Positions 10,526 through 22,084 of a stretch of DNA of 64,000 nt are shown one piece after another. Position 1 is the first letter of the stretch. Each line of letters begins with the position of its first letter. This DNA is from Paralvinella palmiformis (Eukaryota > Annelida > Polychaeta > Terebellida > Alvinellidae). The DNA lies in contig JAODUP010000021.1 of the NCBI GenBank assembly GCA_025642065.1, forward strand, positions 626,001 through 690,000, read 5' to 3'. The notes under the pieces are model-generated. The model was not told the DNA's origin. It did not search any database and saw only the letters and a program-made list of their open reading frames with translations. A program made the translations under genes and the position numbers.

Positions 10526-10849
10526 ACTCGCCCACTCATTCACCCCCAGTGTCACTTGATTCACCGACCTGAATGGCCTCCTATGACCCATTGAATATTC
10601 AGTCTGTTTAGGAGTAATTAGGACATTATTCATTTGCACTTTGTCGACCTAATTACGATTCGTACAATCTAGTATTATCAACAGCTCCCCAGTGTAAATA
10701 TAAAGTCTAGCTCATAATTAACCATAATTCATCGTTAGTTGTTTATGGATGGAGTCAATCAGTCAGCACGTATATGATGTCGGTGGGGAGCCGGTCTGTC
10801 CAAGCTCAGGCCCGTCTATTCGCTAGTTCACGCCACTTTAGCGCAATGC

Positions 10850-11068
10850 TACAATATGATGCCCGTGGTGCCATTGATTTACGGCCAAGATCGTGTCGTT
10901 CTCGTTCTGAACGTGGCAGCAATTAGTACCGCCCTGTATCAGACCTTCCTCCCGCTCAGCATTTCAAAATGCAGCCGATCTATGGTCGAAGGATGTTTCA
11001 TTTCGCATTTCAGCGCATCAGCATTTAGCCCATTCGTCCTATGCCTGGAAGTGGCCGTAAAACAACAG
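10850..11068 (+). mobile_element. Diverged family 1 SINE
   Basis: The 3' body is recognisable: GGTCGAAGGATGTTTCATTT, GCATTTAGCCCATTCGTCCTA and GGAAGTGGCCGTAAAACAAC. The upstream part is too diverged to delimit. Followed by an (AAC)n/(AAT)n tail at about 11080-11125. Confidence 0.5.
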
Positions 11069-11493
11069 CTGCGGGAAGAACAGCAGCAGTAACAACAACA
11101 ACAACAACAACAAAATAATAATAATGACAACAATATTTTACACCAAACTCAACACATATACAATCACTAGGCCCATTGATAGACTGAATGATATACATTT
11201 CAGTACAGTCTCCTTTCATTTTTCCCTTTCGTTATAAACCTTTATCTAGTCCAGATTTATTATTAATTGTGGTGCAGTAGAAACATAAAAGGCCTCATTT
11301 CAAATCCGTCGATAGAACAGCCTTTCGGGTGTTTATCGATTGACTGATGGATGATTCGATGAATAATTCTAAACGCTCCCTCTAATCTGAGCAACTAGAA
11401 ACGGTATACCACCCTGGGAGATGATTACTCCTTGAATTTTACAGGTTTACGCCAGGGAGAAGGAAAACTGGCTGAGGCACATTACATTTTAAT

Positions 11494-11605
11494 GAGTGAG
11501 TGAGTGAGTGAGTGAGTGAGTGAGTGAGTGAGTGAGTGAGTGAGTGAGTGAGTGAGTGAGTGAGTGAGTGAGTGAGTGAGTGAGTGAGTGAGTGAGTGAG
11601 TGAGT
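11494..11605 (-). repeat. (GTGA)n array, antisense CACT-type tail
   Basis: About 28 GAGT/GTGA units. Just to the right lies GATTCAGATTCGAATCCAC, a B-box-like complement, so this is probably the 3' tail of an antisense CACT-tailed retroposon whose body is truncated. Confidence 0.85.
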
Positions 11606-11641
11606 ATGATTCAGATTCGAATCCACAACTTCGAGTTTTGC

Positions 11642-11835
11642 ATATGTATGTATGTATGTATGTACGTATGTATGTGTATATGTATGAATATATGTATGTA
11701 CATGTATGCATTTATGTACATGTATGTAGTATGTATGTATGTATGTATGTATCTATGTACATACGTACGTACGTACGTACGTACATGTATGTATGTATGT
11801 ATGTATGTATGTACGTACGCATGTATATACGTGTG
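11642..11835. repeat. (TATG)n / (TACG)n interrupted array
   Basis: Clustered TATG units, an internal TACG run (about 11762-11783) and related variants. All open frames here simply translate the repeat. Confidence 0.95.
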
Positions 11836-11839
11836 TAGT

Positions 11840-12106
11840 ACTAGCTGTATATGTGGGATGTTTCAACCAGTTGGCCTCATTTCCCTATGGAGTATTTCTT
11901 CAGAGCCGTATCTTCCAGGTGTGACCCAAAATAAAGCACTCACTCACTCACTCACTCACTCACTCACTCACTCACTCACTCACTCACTCACTCACTCACC
12001 ACCACTCACTCACTCACTCACTCAATTCACTCACTCAATTCACTCACTCAATTCACTCACTCACTCACTCACTCAATTCACTCACTCACTCACTCACTCA
12101 CTCACT
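11840..12106 (+). mobile_element. CACT-tailed retroposon, truncated, with long tail
   Basis: A short body (GGGATGTTTCAACCAG to CCAGGTGTGACCCAAAATAAA) passes into GCACT(CACT)n. The array of about 165 bases is interrupted several times by CAATT. Same body-tail junction as the copies at 10.3 and 12.9 kb. Confidence 0.6.
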
Positions 12107-12137
12107 ATACACATACGCGTACATTCCTATGGAAATC

Positions 12138-12290
12138 AGGTGCTCCTGTAGAACAGTGATTAGAGCGCTACTCCATAAATGTTGAGGTAAGGTTTCGAAT
12201 CGAATCAAGTTACCTCTATTGGTGGAATGTTTTCCCGCACAGATTCCCCCTCCCCCGCCCAATGGCGATATGTTCCAGGTGTTGACAGAA
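12138..12290 (+). mobile_element. tRNA-derived SINE without tail
   Basis: Head with A-box-like AGTGATTAGAGCGC and B-box-like GGTTTCGAATCG. The 3' part has CCCAATGGCGATATGTTCCAG. No CACT tail follows; an antisense SINE-like segment begins shortly after. Confidence 0.5.
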
Positions 12291-12329
12291 TCTAGGCTAA
12301 ATGAGCAGCAAGCCGGGAAAAAAGCAAAT

Positions 12330-12440
12330 AAACGGGTCGAAGCTAATTTTTACTAATGGATGAAACACCTCCCGGACACGAGCAGATTTGAGAGTCGATC
12401 CAACAACCTGGAGATGTCTAGTGTAGTGCGAGCTACTGGC
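12330..12440 (-). mobile_element. Antisense SINE-like fragment
   Basis: The minus strand contains GGTTGTTGGATCGACTCTC (B-box-like) and then GGGAGGTGTTTCATCCATTA. Short and diverged. Confidence 0.4.
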
Positions 12441-12474
12441 CGCATCGCCGGAGCGACACGGGTGAAACCAAACC

Positions 12475-12488
12475 GTTGCCATGGTGAC
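12475..12488. promoter_or_regulatory. Near-palindromic X-box-like motif
   Basis: GTTGCCATGGTGAC is one mismatch from the perfect RFX-type palindrome GTTGCCATGGCAAC in the right half, within a locally CpG-rich segment (12.43-12.55 kb). Motif match only; no gene start identified beside it. Confidence 0.3.
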
Positions 12489-12754
12489 GGCGATACAAAA
12501 GCCCTCGCGAGGTCTGCCGCCAGCAATCAGCAGCTAGACATCTCCTAGAAGGTCAGCCGGTCCAGATGCCTAGACCACTTATAGTACTCGCCCCCAGATT
12601 GTATTCATGTGAGAACTGTCACTCGCACCGAATGATAATTGTCGTCAATAGACGATCGTCTTGTGTCGTTGTTTGCGTTCGTTGTCTAAATAAACCATGG
12701 CTATTGTCTTCTGCCGAACGTATTCATTAATTCATATCTACTTAGAACCGCGTA

Positions 12755-13071
12755 GGGCGCCCAGTAGGGCAATGGTTAGTGCACGGCGCGCTTCAAACCG
12801 GCAAGATGTGGGCTCGAAGCGGGCTAGCTGACACCTGTCCTTGTGAAATGTCTCCCTAGGGGTTGCCAAAAGGTCCCAGGTAGTACCAGCACCAATGGTA
12901 AACAAAGCACTCGCTCACTCACTCACTCACTCACTCACTCACTCACTCACTCACCACTCACTCACTCACCACTCACTCACCACTCACTCACTCACTCACT
13001 CACTCACTCACTCAAATCAAATCAAATCAAATCAATTCAACTCAACTCAACTCAACTCAACTCACTCACTC
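12755..13071 (+). mobile_element. tRNA-derived SINE with (CACT)n tail
   Basis: The most complete CACT-tail copy. The head GGGCGCCCAGTAGGGC has an A-box-like AATGGTTAGTGC, a B-box-like GGGCTCGAAGCGGG and a body to CCAATGGTAAACAAAGCACT. The (CACT)n tail of about 105 bases then shifts to (CAAAT)n and (CAACT)n pentamers up to 13071. Confidence 0.7.
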
Positions 13072-14061
13072 GTTGGTTTCGAATTATATACCGCTGTATT
13101 CGTTAAAAACTGTAATCGCATTAAAAAGAAAGGTCAGAAAACGTGAATACTATTTAAGTATGCGACAGATGCTGGAGGACGAATAAAAACTTAATTAATT
13201 AGATTAACTTATCTATAAAGCAGCGCGGTAAAACACTATTGTATAGCTAGATCTCTGTTGCAATATTGTTCCAACCAAAACTGGGAAACGTTTGCTGTAC
13301 CGCGGCATATGGTTTTTCTCGACTTTCAGTGCATTTAAAAAAGATGGAAGCATCTTAATTATGAGTGAATGAGTAAGTGAGTGAGTATGTGTCGGGGTGT
13401 TTTATTTAGCTTCCTGGTTAGCCCCACCTAGTTGGGACGTACGGACGAGGTGCTGTTCGCAGGGAAAATGAGATGACCAGAAAGGAGATTTTTATTGATG
13501 GAAGAAACACCCACGTATCTTCTTAACTTCTCCCCCCCCCCCCCCCGACACACACACTTCCCACCCCAGCAAACACAGGTAGGCAATACCGAGTTTCGAT
13601 CCGGAAGAACTTCGGTAGTAGCAAAATTATATTTACAGACAGGATCGATATGCTACGAACAACAGTTTGTTAATGTTTTATGGCGTTGCAATTGTTAAAA
13701 AAAACATATCACGGCGTACGGATCGCAAACTAATTACCACCCTCGGCGTCCTCTCCTGGATCAGGGACGCACCGTCATCATTACCTGTCTACACTGTTTT
13801 GAAAAATGGCGTATTTCTGAAGCGATTCTTTAATAGGCTTAAAGTTTCATTGTTATGGTCACCTATAACATCACGGCTTCGAATGCCACCAGCCACAGCT
13901 ACCAGTTAATGTTACAGCTTGTGTTAATGATTATCTATATACTGTCCCAAAAGGCTGACAACAATATTTAAATCAAGTTCGTCTTTAACGATCAGGAACG
14001 ATGATAAATGGATGGCATCTCAGACTGCGGGTTATTCCGGCCCATGTACCCTTAACTCTCA

Positions 14062-14079
14062 ACACACACACACACACAC

Positions 14080-14130
<51 letters not shown>
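14062..14130. repeat. (AC)n(TC)n(AT)n compound microsatellite
   Basis: Three consecutive dinucleotide runs. Confidence 0.95.
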
Positions 14131-14251
14131 GGCTAGACCAGCTACTATTGGGATAAGAAGAAATAACATTAGTTAGTCTAGTATTTTATAAAGGATTATA
14201 TGATGGTATTGTACCGTCTGTTGTATGTCATCGATCCCACACAACAGAATG

Positions 14252-14303
<52 letters not shown>

Positions 14304-15047
14304 TACTAACTAATGTTCTAACGTGTAGTGGTTTTTGACCAGTGGTTTTTGACCAATGTCATTGAACATCCATATTCGTTTATTCTTGAATATGTTTAAA
14401 TATTTAGTTTATCTCGTCGGAATTGCAGACTTAAAGCATTTGAGCCATCGTCAGCCTATAAACTTCATCTCATTTTGAGCTAATAAATGCATGGTTATAT
14501 AGTAAAAGTTAAACATATACTATTCAGACTTAATTGTTCTAAGGGTATTTTGATATATTAACAACAAACTATACAATATATAGCACAAATTTAAGATGGC
14601 ATCAGCATATAATTGCCTTTTACATAAATGGTTGTTTATAAATTTGAAAATGTGTTCCTCTATATATACTTATATATAGATAGGCCCGTCCCCGGACTTT
14701 CCATTGGAGGCCTTCTATATTCACGGTACCATAACTTCTGCATGGTCTAACTGGTAGTGCCGGTTCATAGAGTAGAACTCCTTTATAAAGGGCCCACAGT
14801 TTTTCTTTCGTTATATATATATATCATGGGTTGCTGACACGACAACCAAATAACGTTGTATAACATGGTGATGAATCACCCAACATTAATGTTGCACGTA
14901 AGAGTAATATCTTAATTGCTTTGAAAGACTCTCAGTCTAGGACTTCAATCAGGCCCTTGACTCATAACGTTTAGATTACAGATACTGCAAAATTAAGCAC
15001 AAAGGGTCATAATTAAACGGCGTCTTATAAGAGTAAGATTATATATA

Positions 15048-15051
<4 letters not shown>

Positions 15052-15090
<39 letters not shown>
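15052..15090. repeat. (AT)n microsatellite
   Basis: About 19 units flanked by AT-rich sequence. Confidence 0.95.
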
Positions 15091-15092
<2 letters not shown>

Positions 15093-15389
15093 AATATATA
15101 TAATATTACAAATTATATAATACTACTCAGTTGATTATCCATATTAATTTTACCACATACCGGAACACTTCCTTTTAAGCAGCCACTTCGGTGCAGCATC
15201 ACCCACGTGCTTTTGTTTTTGTTTGCTATAAACTGACCCTTTAACATGACCTGGGCGATAAATGGCTGATTTATGATAAAATAACATTCGTAGAGAGACG
15301 ACTGGCTTGAAATTGGCTGCCCTCATCAGACAGACAATTTACACATTGAATATTCATAATATACTAGCTGACATTAGTGGTGTATTACA

Positions 15390-15970
15390 AATACGCCGAT
15401 TTAACGATTTCTTGTGGACGTCGGGCGTCTTCGCGGTGCATTATGGGATGGAATTTACCGAGTAGCACAGGCGAGGTAGCCATGTTGCTGGTCGGAGCGT
15501 GTGGCTGACAGCTAAAAATTAGTTGCCTTTTCGTTCGTTTCTCCACCGAATTACGCCGATCGGTTAGCAGAGTTCGTCGGAAACGATAACGCCTGTTGTC
15601 TATAATTCTCTGTGGGTGAGTAGAACCCTTTGATGTCGCGGTATCGGTCGAAGATGATCGGCGCTTTAGCATAACTGACTGATCGTCTGCGTTTATTACT
15701 GTATATATTGTATTATGTTGCGGGTGCTCTTCGTTCACCGTATTTCGACCGGACGCAGCGTTTATTTCGAGTTATGTTTGCCGTTGCTGGCATAACGCTT
15801 ATAAACACGAGTCAGTGAGATCACGAAGTTTATAGTGACGTAATGTGGATTAAAACCTCCAAACACTCGTTTTACATTCGTTGTATTTTGTGAAGGCCGT
15901 TTCACGGCGTTCGCGGGCTGATCAATGAAGGTGTGCACTATCACCTTTTGTGTAGCATTATTAATCATAG
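15390..15970 (+). promoter_or_regulatory. CpG-richer block, candidate distal RXR promoter and non-coding first exon
   Basis: Locally the most CpG-dense 0.5 kb between the intergenic repeat field and the CpG-poor region that follows. It contains GCATTATGGGATGG near 15438 and a strong donor-like GTGAGT at 15616. No recognised gene starts here in either direction. By position and the change in CpG content it is inferred to be a transcription start for the long unit ending in RXR. The 117-residue minus-strand frame across it resembles nothing I know. Confidence 0.4.
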
Positions 15971-17162
15971 CATCATATTGTCTGAAATAAAACTGTGAGT
16001 TTCTAGACTAATGATGTATACATCTACCCTTTTAATACTGTTATTATTTCATTTTAGTGTTAGGTATGATAATGAGAGAGAACCCAGTACAGATAAGCTT
16101 TGTTTTGAACTAGACCTAGACTATTATCATTATATTTGTCAGTAAAAGTGAATAATTGATTATAACCAGTTATATTACAAGATCTGCCAATTAATGTAAT
16201 AAGAGAAAGCATTGTATATAACGTTTGGTCTACATTAGCAAATCAGTTAAACATTGGGTGGAGTTTGGTTTGCCTGGCTTGTTGGACATGACACATGTAC
16301 AGTATTTGACAAAATTCAACAATATTTCTACTATGGTAGGAACATACGTTGTAATTTTTTTTCATATGACCAACATGTTGTTACCTGTATGTTGTGCACA
16401 ATTTTATATGTTTTGGTAGACCTTTTTAAACAGGTTACAGGTATTAGTCATTAATTACAAGGTCCTGTCAAATTATTCAGTTGCATTGTTAAGTTCAGCT
16501 AAACATTCAGTGAACTTACTTGTTAACAAATTGTTTCACTTGATTTTGGGGGACAGAACATCAGACATTTACTGAACTGCATTATTATCAAGGATGTATA
16601 TGGGTGAAAATCTTTTACATCTCATAAACTATAGACTGCCTGGATCCTATATATAGCTTTGTGTTATAATAATTAAAGGTTCTCGCTTATGTTTGAATTT
16701 TTTATATTTAAACTTCTCACTGCTATCAGTTAAAAATATATAATATTAAATTTTCTGGGTTTGTATTGCATGAATGTAATTATTTCCTTCAGCTTCTTGC
16801 ATATTTCCTTGTCATCTTTGGGCATTTTACTGCTTTGCTTTGCCATGTCTTTTATCAACACATGCAGTGAATCATAAAGATACCATAGTTTTTCATTAAT
16901 CTGCTGGGGCCCTGAGTTTGTTATAGCCCAGAATTGGAGATATCTATGATAGATTTATAGAGTGGGTTAGTACAATGGTATATATCATATTTTTGTTCTG
17001 CACCAGTTGCTCTTACCAGTTACATTCAGTTCAGTGAAGTTATGTTCTCTGTACTTTATTTATCCAACGTTGAAGTGACTGAAGCATAGCTGTTTTAGTT
17101 TACCATCCTTTCATACAATAGGTGTATGATAAGTTTAGTTTTATTGTCATTACACATGTTAA

Positions 17163-17295
17163 ATAGAGCCATTCCAATAAGGCAGTGGTTAGAATACTGC
17201 ACTGCAAATTTGCAATTGAAAGATGCCACCTTTGTGGCAGTGATGGACTTTTCTGGAAGAAATCTGTTTTATTTAGGATTAGGTGTAAAATCATG
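17163..17295 (+). mobile_element. Degenerate tRNA-SINE-like segment
   Basis: AAGGCAGTGGTTAGAATACT resembles an A box region and CAATTGAAAGATGCC a decayed B box, followed by a short unrecognised body. Weak. Confidence 0.35.
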
Positions 17296-18459
17296 ATTCT
17301 AATTATTTTGTTTTGGACATTACTTTCTGCTAGTTTCAGCAGATAAATAGATAAATACTCTGTAAGTTTAGTAACAATAAACAGTCATAGACTGTCCAGA
17401 TGGTGTTATGTTTTAAGTATTATCCAAAAACATAAGATACATTATGAGCTCAGTGATTGGTATCATAATCTTTGACTATGAGTTTTGTTGTCATTTGGCA
17501 TTCAGAATTCAGTTCTTAAGTCCGCATTGTGTTTTGACAGGGGTGTTTCCTATTACAAATAACATCCGATGTCATCAAATTATAATTTAAAAAAACTTTC
17601 TCGCAATTTCTTCTCTTTAGCAGAAGATATCTTTTTTATACAAGGCAAAAAGTAAAATGAAATGGATTCTATGGAAAGACTGTCAACTGTGGTTAATGGA
17701 GAATCATCAGAATGTATTTTTAATCTCTAACTGAATCATAAAAAGTACACTGTTTGCAGGCATACAGTTAGCTCAAGTTGTTATCACAGTATAGGCTACT
17801 CATACAGAGAACTTGACATTTTTGTATGGTAAACCCTTAGACTGGTGGTTGATCTCCTGATAGCTACCTAATCCAGTATTACAGTACATTATGAAGGTCT
17901 GTGGCTGCACCCTCGTTGTAGATGGTGGTCTTGTATCATCTTATGTTTTGATAACTAAAGTGTTATAGACTAGTAGTAGTAGTACTAGTAACACTTGGCA
18001 TTGATAGCTACATCTTGTACTGATTGTTCCAGCAGTGGTAGTGTTGTCACTCTTTATAGTGTTAATCTACTTATAAGATTATGTTTACAGTAAAAGGGCA
18101 TCTTATTCATTTCTTCTCTTACAACAATTGAGCATAAAAGGGAAATATGGTTAGAGCAATGTAAGCTTGATATGAAACTGTGCCATGTCACAAGGGAGTG
18201 ACTTTGTTAACTCGGGTAAAGGTGAATTGTGTTTCATGTTTTTTTCTCTGTCCATCTTCTTGCTGATGCATTTTGGACTTCTTAAGGTTTGTTATTATCC
18301 TTAATCATCTGATCATTAGAAAATGCGAAATTGGTTTTGTCTGGATTTCCCTATTGATTAAGAAGCTTGGTGTGATAATCTGGTTCTCTATTAAAAACAC
18401 AGCACTAAAAAAAGGCTGTGAGAGTTTTGTCTTCTCTTTCCATAAATAATTTCTCATAT

Positions 18460-18466
18460 ATATATA

Positions 18467-18498
<32 letters not shown>

Positions 18499-18499
18499 C
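18460..18499. repeat. (AT)n(GT)n microsatellite
   Basis: AT run followed by about eight GT units. Confidence 0.95.
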
Positions 18500-18869
18500 A
18501 TAAAATAAATTATATTTGTTTGTACAGCATTAGCCATAAGTTAATGAATACCAGTTAAAAATGCTATTAATAACTATCAGCAAAAGGAATAATGTGTATG
18601 AATCCCCAATAAGAAACAATAGAAATACTTTTTTACAATTGTATTTTGAATGGTGATTTGTCTTGTCCGTGGTAATTTCTACCTGTACAAAGTCCAAACA
18701 ACCAGTCCATATGATAGGTGTTCAGTTCTAAAATAAATGTTGATTGCTGACCATATTAGCTATAATGTATATGTCAGATGTAGGCTGCTTGCCTGTTAAC
18801 GGTGGTGGCAGACAAAGTACTTTCAAGTTTGCAAGAAATACCCTTATTGTCAGAGCATCACTGGGCTAA

Positions 18870-19741
18870 TAAGCCTGAAGCATGATGACGTCAAAAACCA
18901 AAACAAACCAGCCGCGCTTTGCATTGTGGGATTTATAGGGGTCAGCTGAGCGATAATACCGTGATAATCCTGCCTTTTTAACCTTAAACGTCAATATTCC
19001 AGATCTGTTATGATCATGCCAAAAACTAACTTCTGCGTACCGTTTAACTCTGCTTTGACACCCAAAAAAAACCCCGGCACTGTTGAAAAATTGTATTCCA
19101 AAACTGAAAATCAGATTATAACTATATGCTAATCGTCCGTCATTGCTACTTTATAAAATGATAGTAAAGTGTGGTATTCAACATTGTAAATCATAGTACA
19201 ATATAATTCACTGCACATAACAAAGATGGTTAAAATGTGGTGTTCGTATTAAATCACAATAAAATTATATTTAACGAAAAGAAGAAGAATAGAGTCCAGT
19301 ATATTGGTAAATTTAATTTATGGACATAATAATATGGTAAATTGCACTTTATTTACCAATATTATTATCTGATGGATAATATTATTGTTAAATTACACTT
19401 TATTTGCGCCTTTCACTGTTTGAGTCAACTGACACTAATTATAAAAATTTGACTCGCAGATTGTCATTTTGAATTAAAACTACCCAACACTTTCTCAGCA
19501 TTCCATCCCGCGGCCAACACATGCCAACTTAAATGTTTATATTGCTTACTAGTGGCATGACAATACGGAATGCAGGAGTTAGTTTTTGGCATGATTATAA
19601 CAGATCCAGAACATTGACATTTAAGGTTAAAATGGCGGGATTATCACGGTATTATCGCTCAGCAAACCCCTTATAAATCTCACAATGCAAAGCGTGCCTG
19701 GTTTGTTTTGGTTTTTTACGTCATCATGCAATGGGTCTATT
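18870..19741. mobile_element. Fold-back DNA element with ~165-bp inverted arms
   Basis: Left arm from about 18880 (GCATGATGACGTCAAAAACC onward) and right arm ending at 19729 (its complement, GGTTTTTTACGTCATCATGC) are inverted copies for about 165 bases. They include TTTGCATTGTGGGATTTATA, GAGCGATAATACCGTGATAA, and AACAGATC on the inner side. The middle of about 500 bases is AT-rich and non-coding with ATATTATT repeats. Weaker inversion extends about 10 bases beyond each end. A non-autonomous transposon; superfamily not assigned. Confidence 0.8.
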
Positions 19742-21022
19742 CTTTTAACAAAACTAGATACCTTTATGTGTGTATGCAGGTGAAAAAAACACTGTGATTG
19801 TCTAACACTGGGCCTGTCTGGTGGAAATAATCTTACTTTCTAACACTAACAGAGTTGATCTCTGAAAGAAAATATTAAAATTAAAGCACAGTAATAAATG
19901 GTGATTTGGATGTTGAATTTGATTGACCTTGACTGATACAGATGGGTTTGTTACTTGTCATGCTGCCTGACAAATTGGGCTGAGTTGTCTTCTCCGTGTG
20001 CCTGAGTGTCTTTGCCATGCTGGTGCCAACTGAGATGAGTGATCCCACACAAACATATTACAGTTTGGTAATTAGGAGCTGGTGTTGGTAAGCCAACTCT
20101 TGCCAGAGAGATTATAGATGTGTTATCTATGGAGTTGCATAAAGGGGGAGGAAGGTTATTTGATTGTCCTTGCCATTATTATTCATGTTCAATTTATTTT
20201 ACTACTTAGTTTTAGCCCTAAATATAGAGAAACAAATATTAAATGTAATAAATTAATGGGAAAATCCTGCATCATATTATTTGGGTAGGGGAGCCACTTA
20301 ACACAAACCAGATGTGATATGACATAGTTTTGAATATAAAATAATCTCACTGTGGATTTCCAAATTTTGAGGCCTAACTAATGTAGTTTGCTATCTGGTA
20401 GATTATAACTATTTTATCACGATGAATATTGATGGTTCATGTTCAATACATTGATAACATTGTCAAAGGAATGGTGCTTATTTTGTTTTTAAATTCATAG
20501 CTATTATCATTACATACATATAAGACCCAGTTTTATTTAAATTTAATGCCATATTGTAAATGACATCCCTGCAGTTTATTATGTCAAAATTTTAAAACAA
20601 GTTTTACATGATCTCAGTGTAGATGTACAAGTGTTAGTTTTCTTCCAGTCACATCCTAAGAGTTGAAACATAGCATTACTTTAAGCAGTGTTTCACAGAT
20701 TAATTTGACTGTGCTCTCTTGGTTTGGAGAGAAAGATGTTTATTATACCTTCGGAGTGATATATATCTTCTAAATATTGTGGCTCTTCACAATAATTCTA
20801 ATCGAAAGCAAAGGTTGATAAAACAGGTGTGTTCAAACTCTGCCATATTATACTTATTAATTTTTGTATTTTAATAATTATTTAACAAGGGCAATTGTAC
20901 TTAATTCCCATGATAGTCACAAGTTTTGGCAAAATTCCTCCTCGTTCAATTCCCCCACACACACACACATACATGTTAGTTGATTCCTGGCCTCTCAAAA
21001 GTGGTTCTTTGTGGCATTAGAG

Positions 21023-21136
21023 TGGTTTTGTTAAGAAATAAAGTGGGGGGGGGGTCCAAAGAGAAAATACCAGGGTCAGATATTAGAAAGCATCAAGGGC
21101 CTACAATGGCACAAAAGGCATTGGAAATGAAAGTAG
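21023..21136 (-). repeat. Unknown dispersed repeat, copy 1
   Basis: Its reverse complement (CTACTTTCATTTCCAATGCC, GTGCCATTGTAGGCCCTTG, CTGACCCTGGTATTT, ACTTTATTTCTTAACAAAAC) matches 30253-30374 along the full length. Non-coding; family not known to me. Confidence 0.75.
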
Positions 21137-21903
21137 CAAGGTCTCTATTAAATTAAAAATGTAGAAACAATTATCGTCATTATGGTATAAGTGCAGAAAG
21201 TTAATGGGAACTTCAACAGTAAAGTTGGATCATCTCACAAGATATGACATCCATTGACTGATTGGGAACTGCATTTTGCATTGATTATTTTGTTGATCTG
21301 TTTCAGTTACAGAGTTTGCTACTTATTGGCTCAAAAATGGTGCTCCTATTTATTACCAAGTAGTGTAAGCAATATTTTGTCACTGAAAATTATTATATTA
21401 TCATAGCTCTATTTTAGATCAACTCTGCAAAATGGAAATAATGGTAAATAACAAAGATTCAAACTCATATATATAACATTATAAAAGCTGCTCAATTCTT
21501 GCATGTATATGTGGATGTGTGCATACGAATGTAATATATGCTGTCTAAACAACTAGTGTATATCTAAACTGATGGAAGCTTTTTTACTAATTTATGGACA
21601 GACTCTTCTGTACATACGGATATAATATATACTTAAAAAACCAGTGATGTTTTAAACCAATCAAAGATATTTTTTATTAAATTTATGGACGGTCTTCTGT
21701 GTAGCTTTATACAATTTTTAATGCACTACCTACCCAGTAATTAACAGTACTTTTATGAGGTGAATAACATCCAAACGCAAATAGCCTGAATTAAAGTTAT
21801 GATATGTGGATCTTATTTTGATTCCAACTATATAAAACATTTGTTTTCTGGTCCAAGTTATTGATAGCAACAGGAACACTCCATATACAATCTCTCTCTC
21901 TCT

Positions 21904-22084
21904 GGGTGCCTCCGTGGTTTAGTTGGTAGCGCATTGCATCACAGACCACCTCAGTTTGAATCTTGGTTTAGGCATATCTGAAGGGTGTTTGATCTTTGAC
22001 TTCATTTCGTTACCTTTGGAGGTCACTCGGCCCATTTAGCCTACCATGTGCACAAAAGTGGCCGTAAAACATCAATCATCACTC
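21904..22084 (+). mobile_element. tRNA-derived SINE, family 1, inserted in a (CT)n tract
   Basis: Complete copy: GGGTGCCTCCGTGGTTTAGT, CAGTTTGAATCTTGG (B box), ATATCTGAAGGGTGTTTGATC, TCGGCCCATTTAGCCTACCA, GTGGCCGTAAAACATC and ATCATC. (CT)n lies on both sides (21892-21903 and 22082-22100), so the target was a CT microsatellite. Confidence 0.88.

Larger units (their letters stand above)
13072..15384. other. Intergenic with microsatellites
   Basis: Holds a poly-C run at about 13531-13546, (AC)n(TC)n(AT)n at 14062-14130, (AT)n(AC)n at 14256-14302, and (AT)n at 15052-15090. A segment near 14741-14790 (TGGTCTAACTGGTAGTGCCG then GTTCATAG) is vaguely tRNA-like. No gene found. Confidence 0.5.

Noticed and set aside
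11439..12151. Long frames on both strands rich in THSL, YVCM or similar repeats
   Set aside because: They only translate tetranucleotide arrays, in which one frame stays open by chance.
15385..15738. 117-codon minus-strand frame in the CpG-rich block
   Set aside because: CpG-rich sequence keeps frames open by chance; no domain, and the block is better explained as a promoter and 5' UTR.
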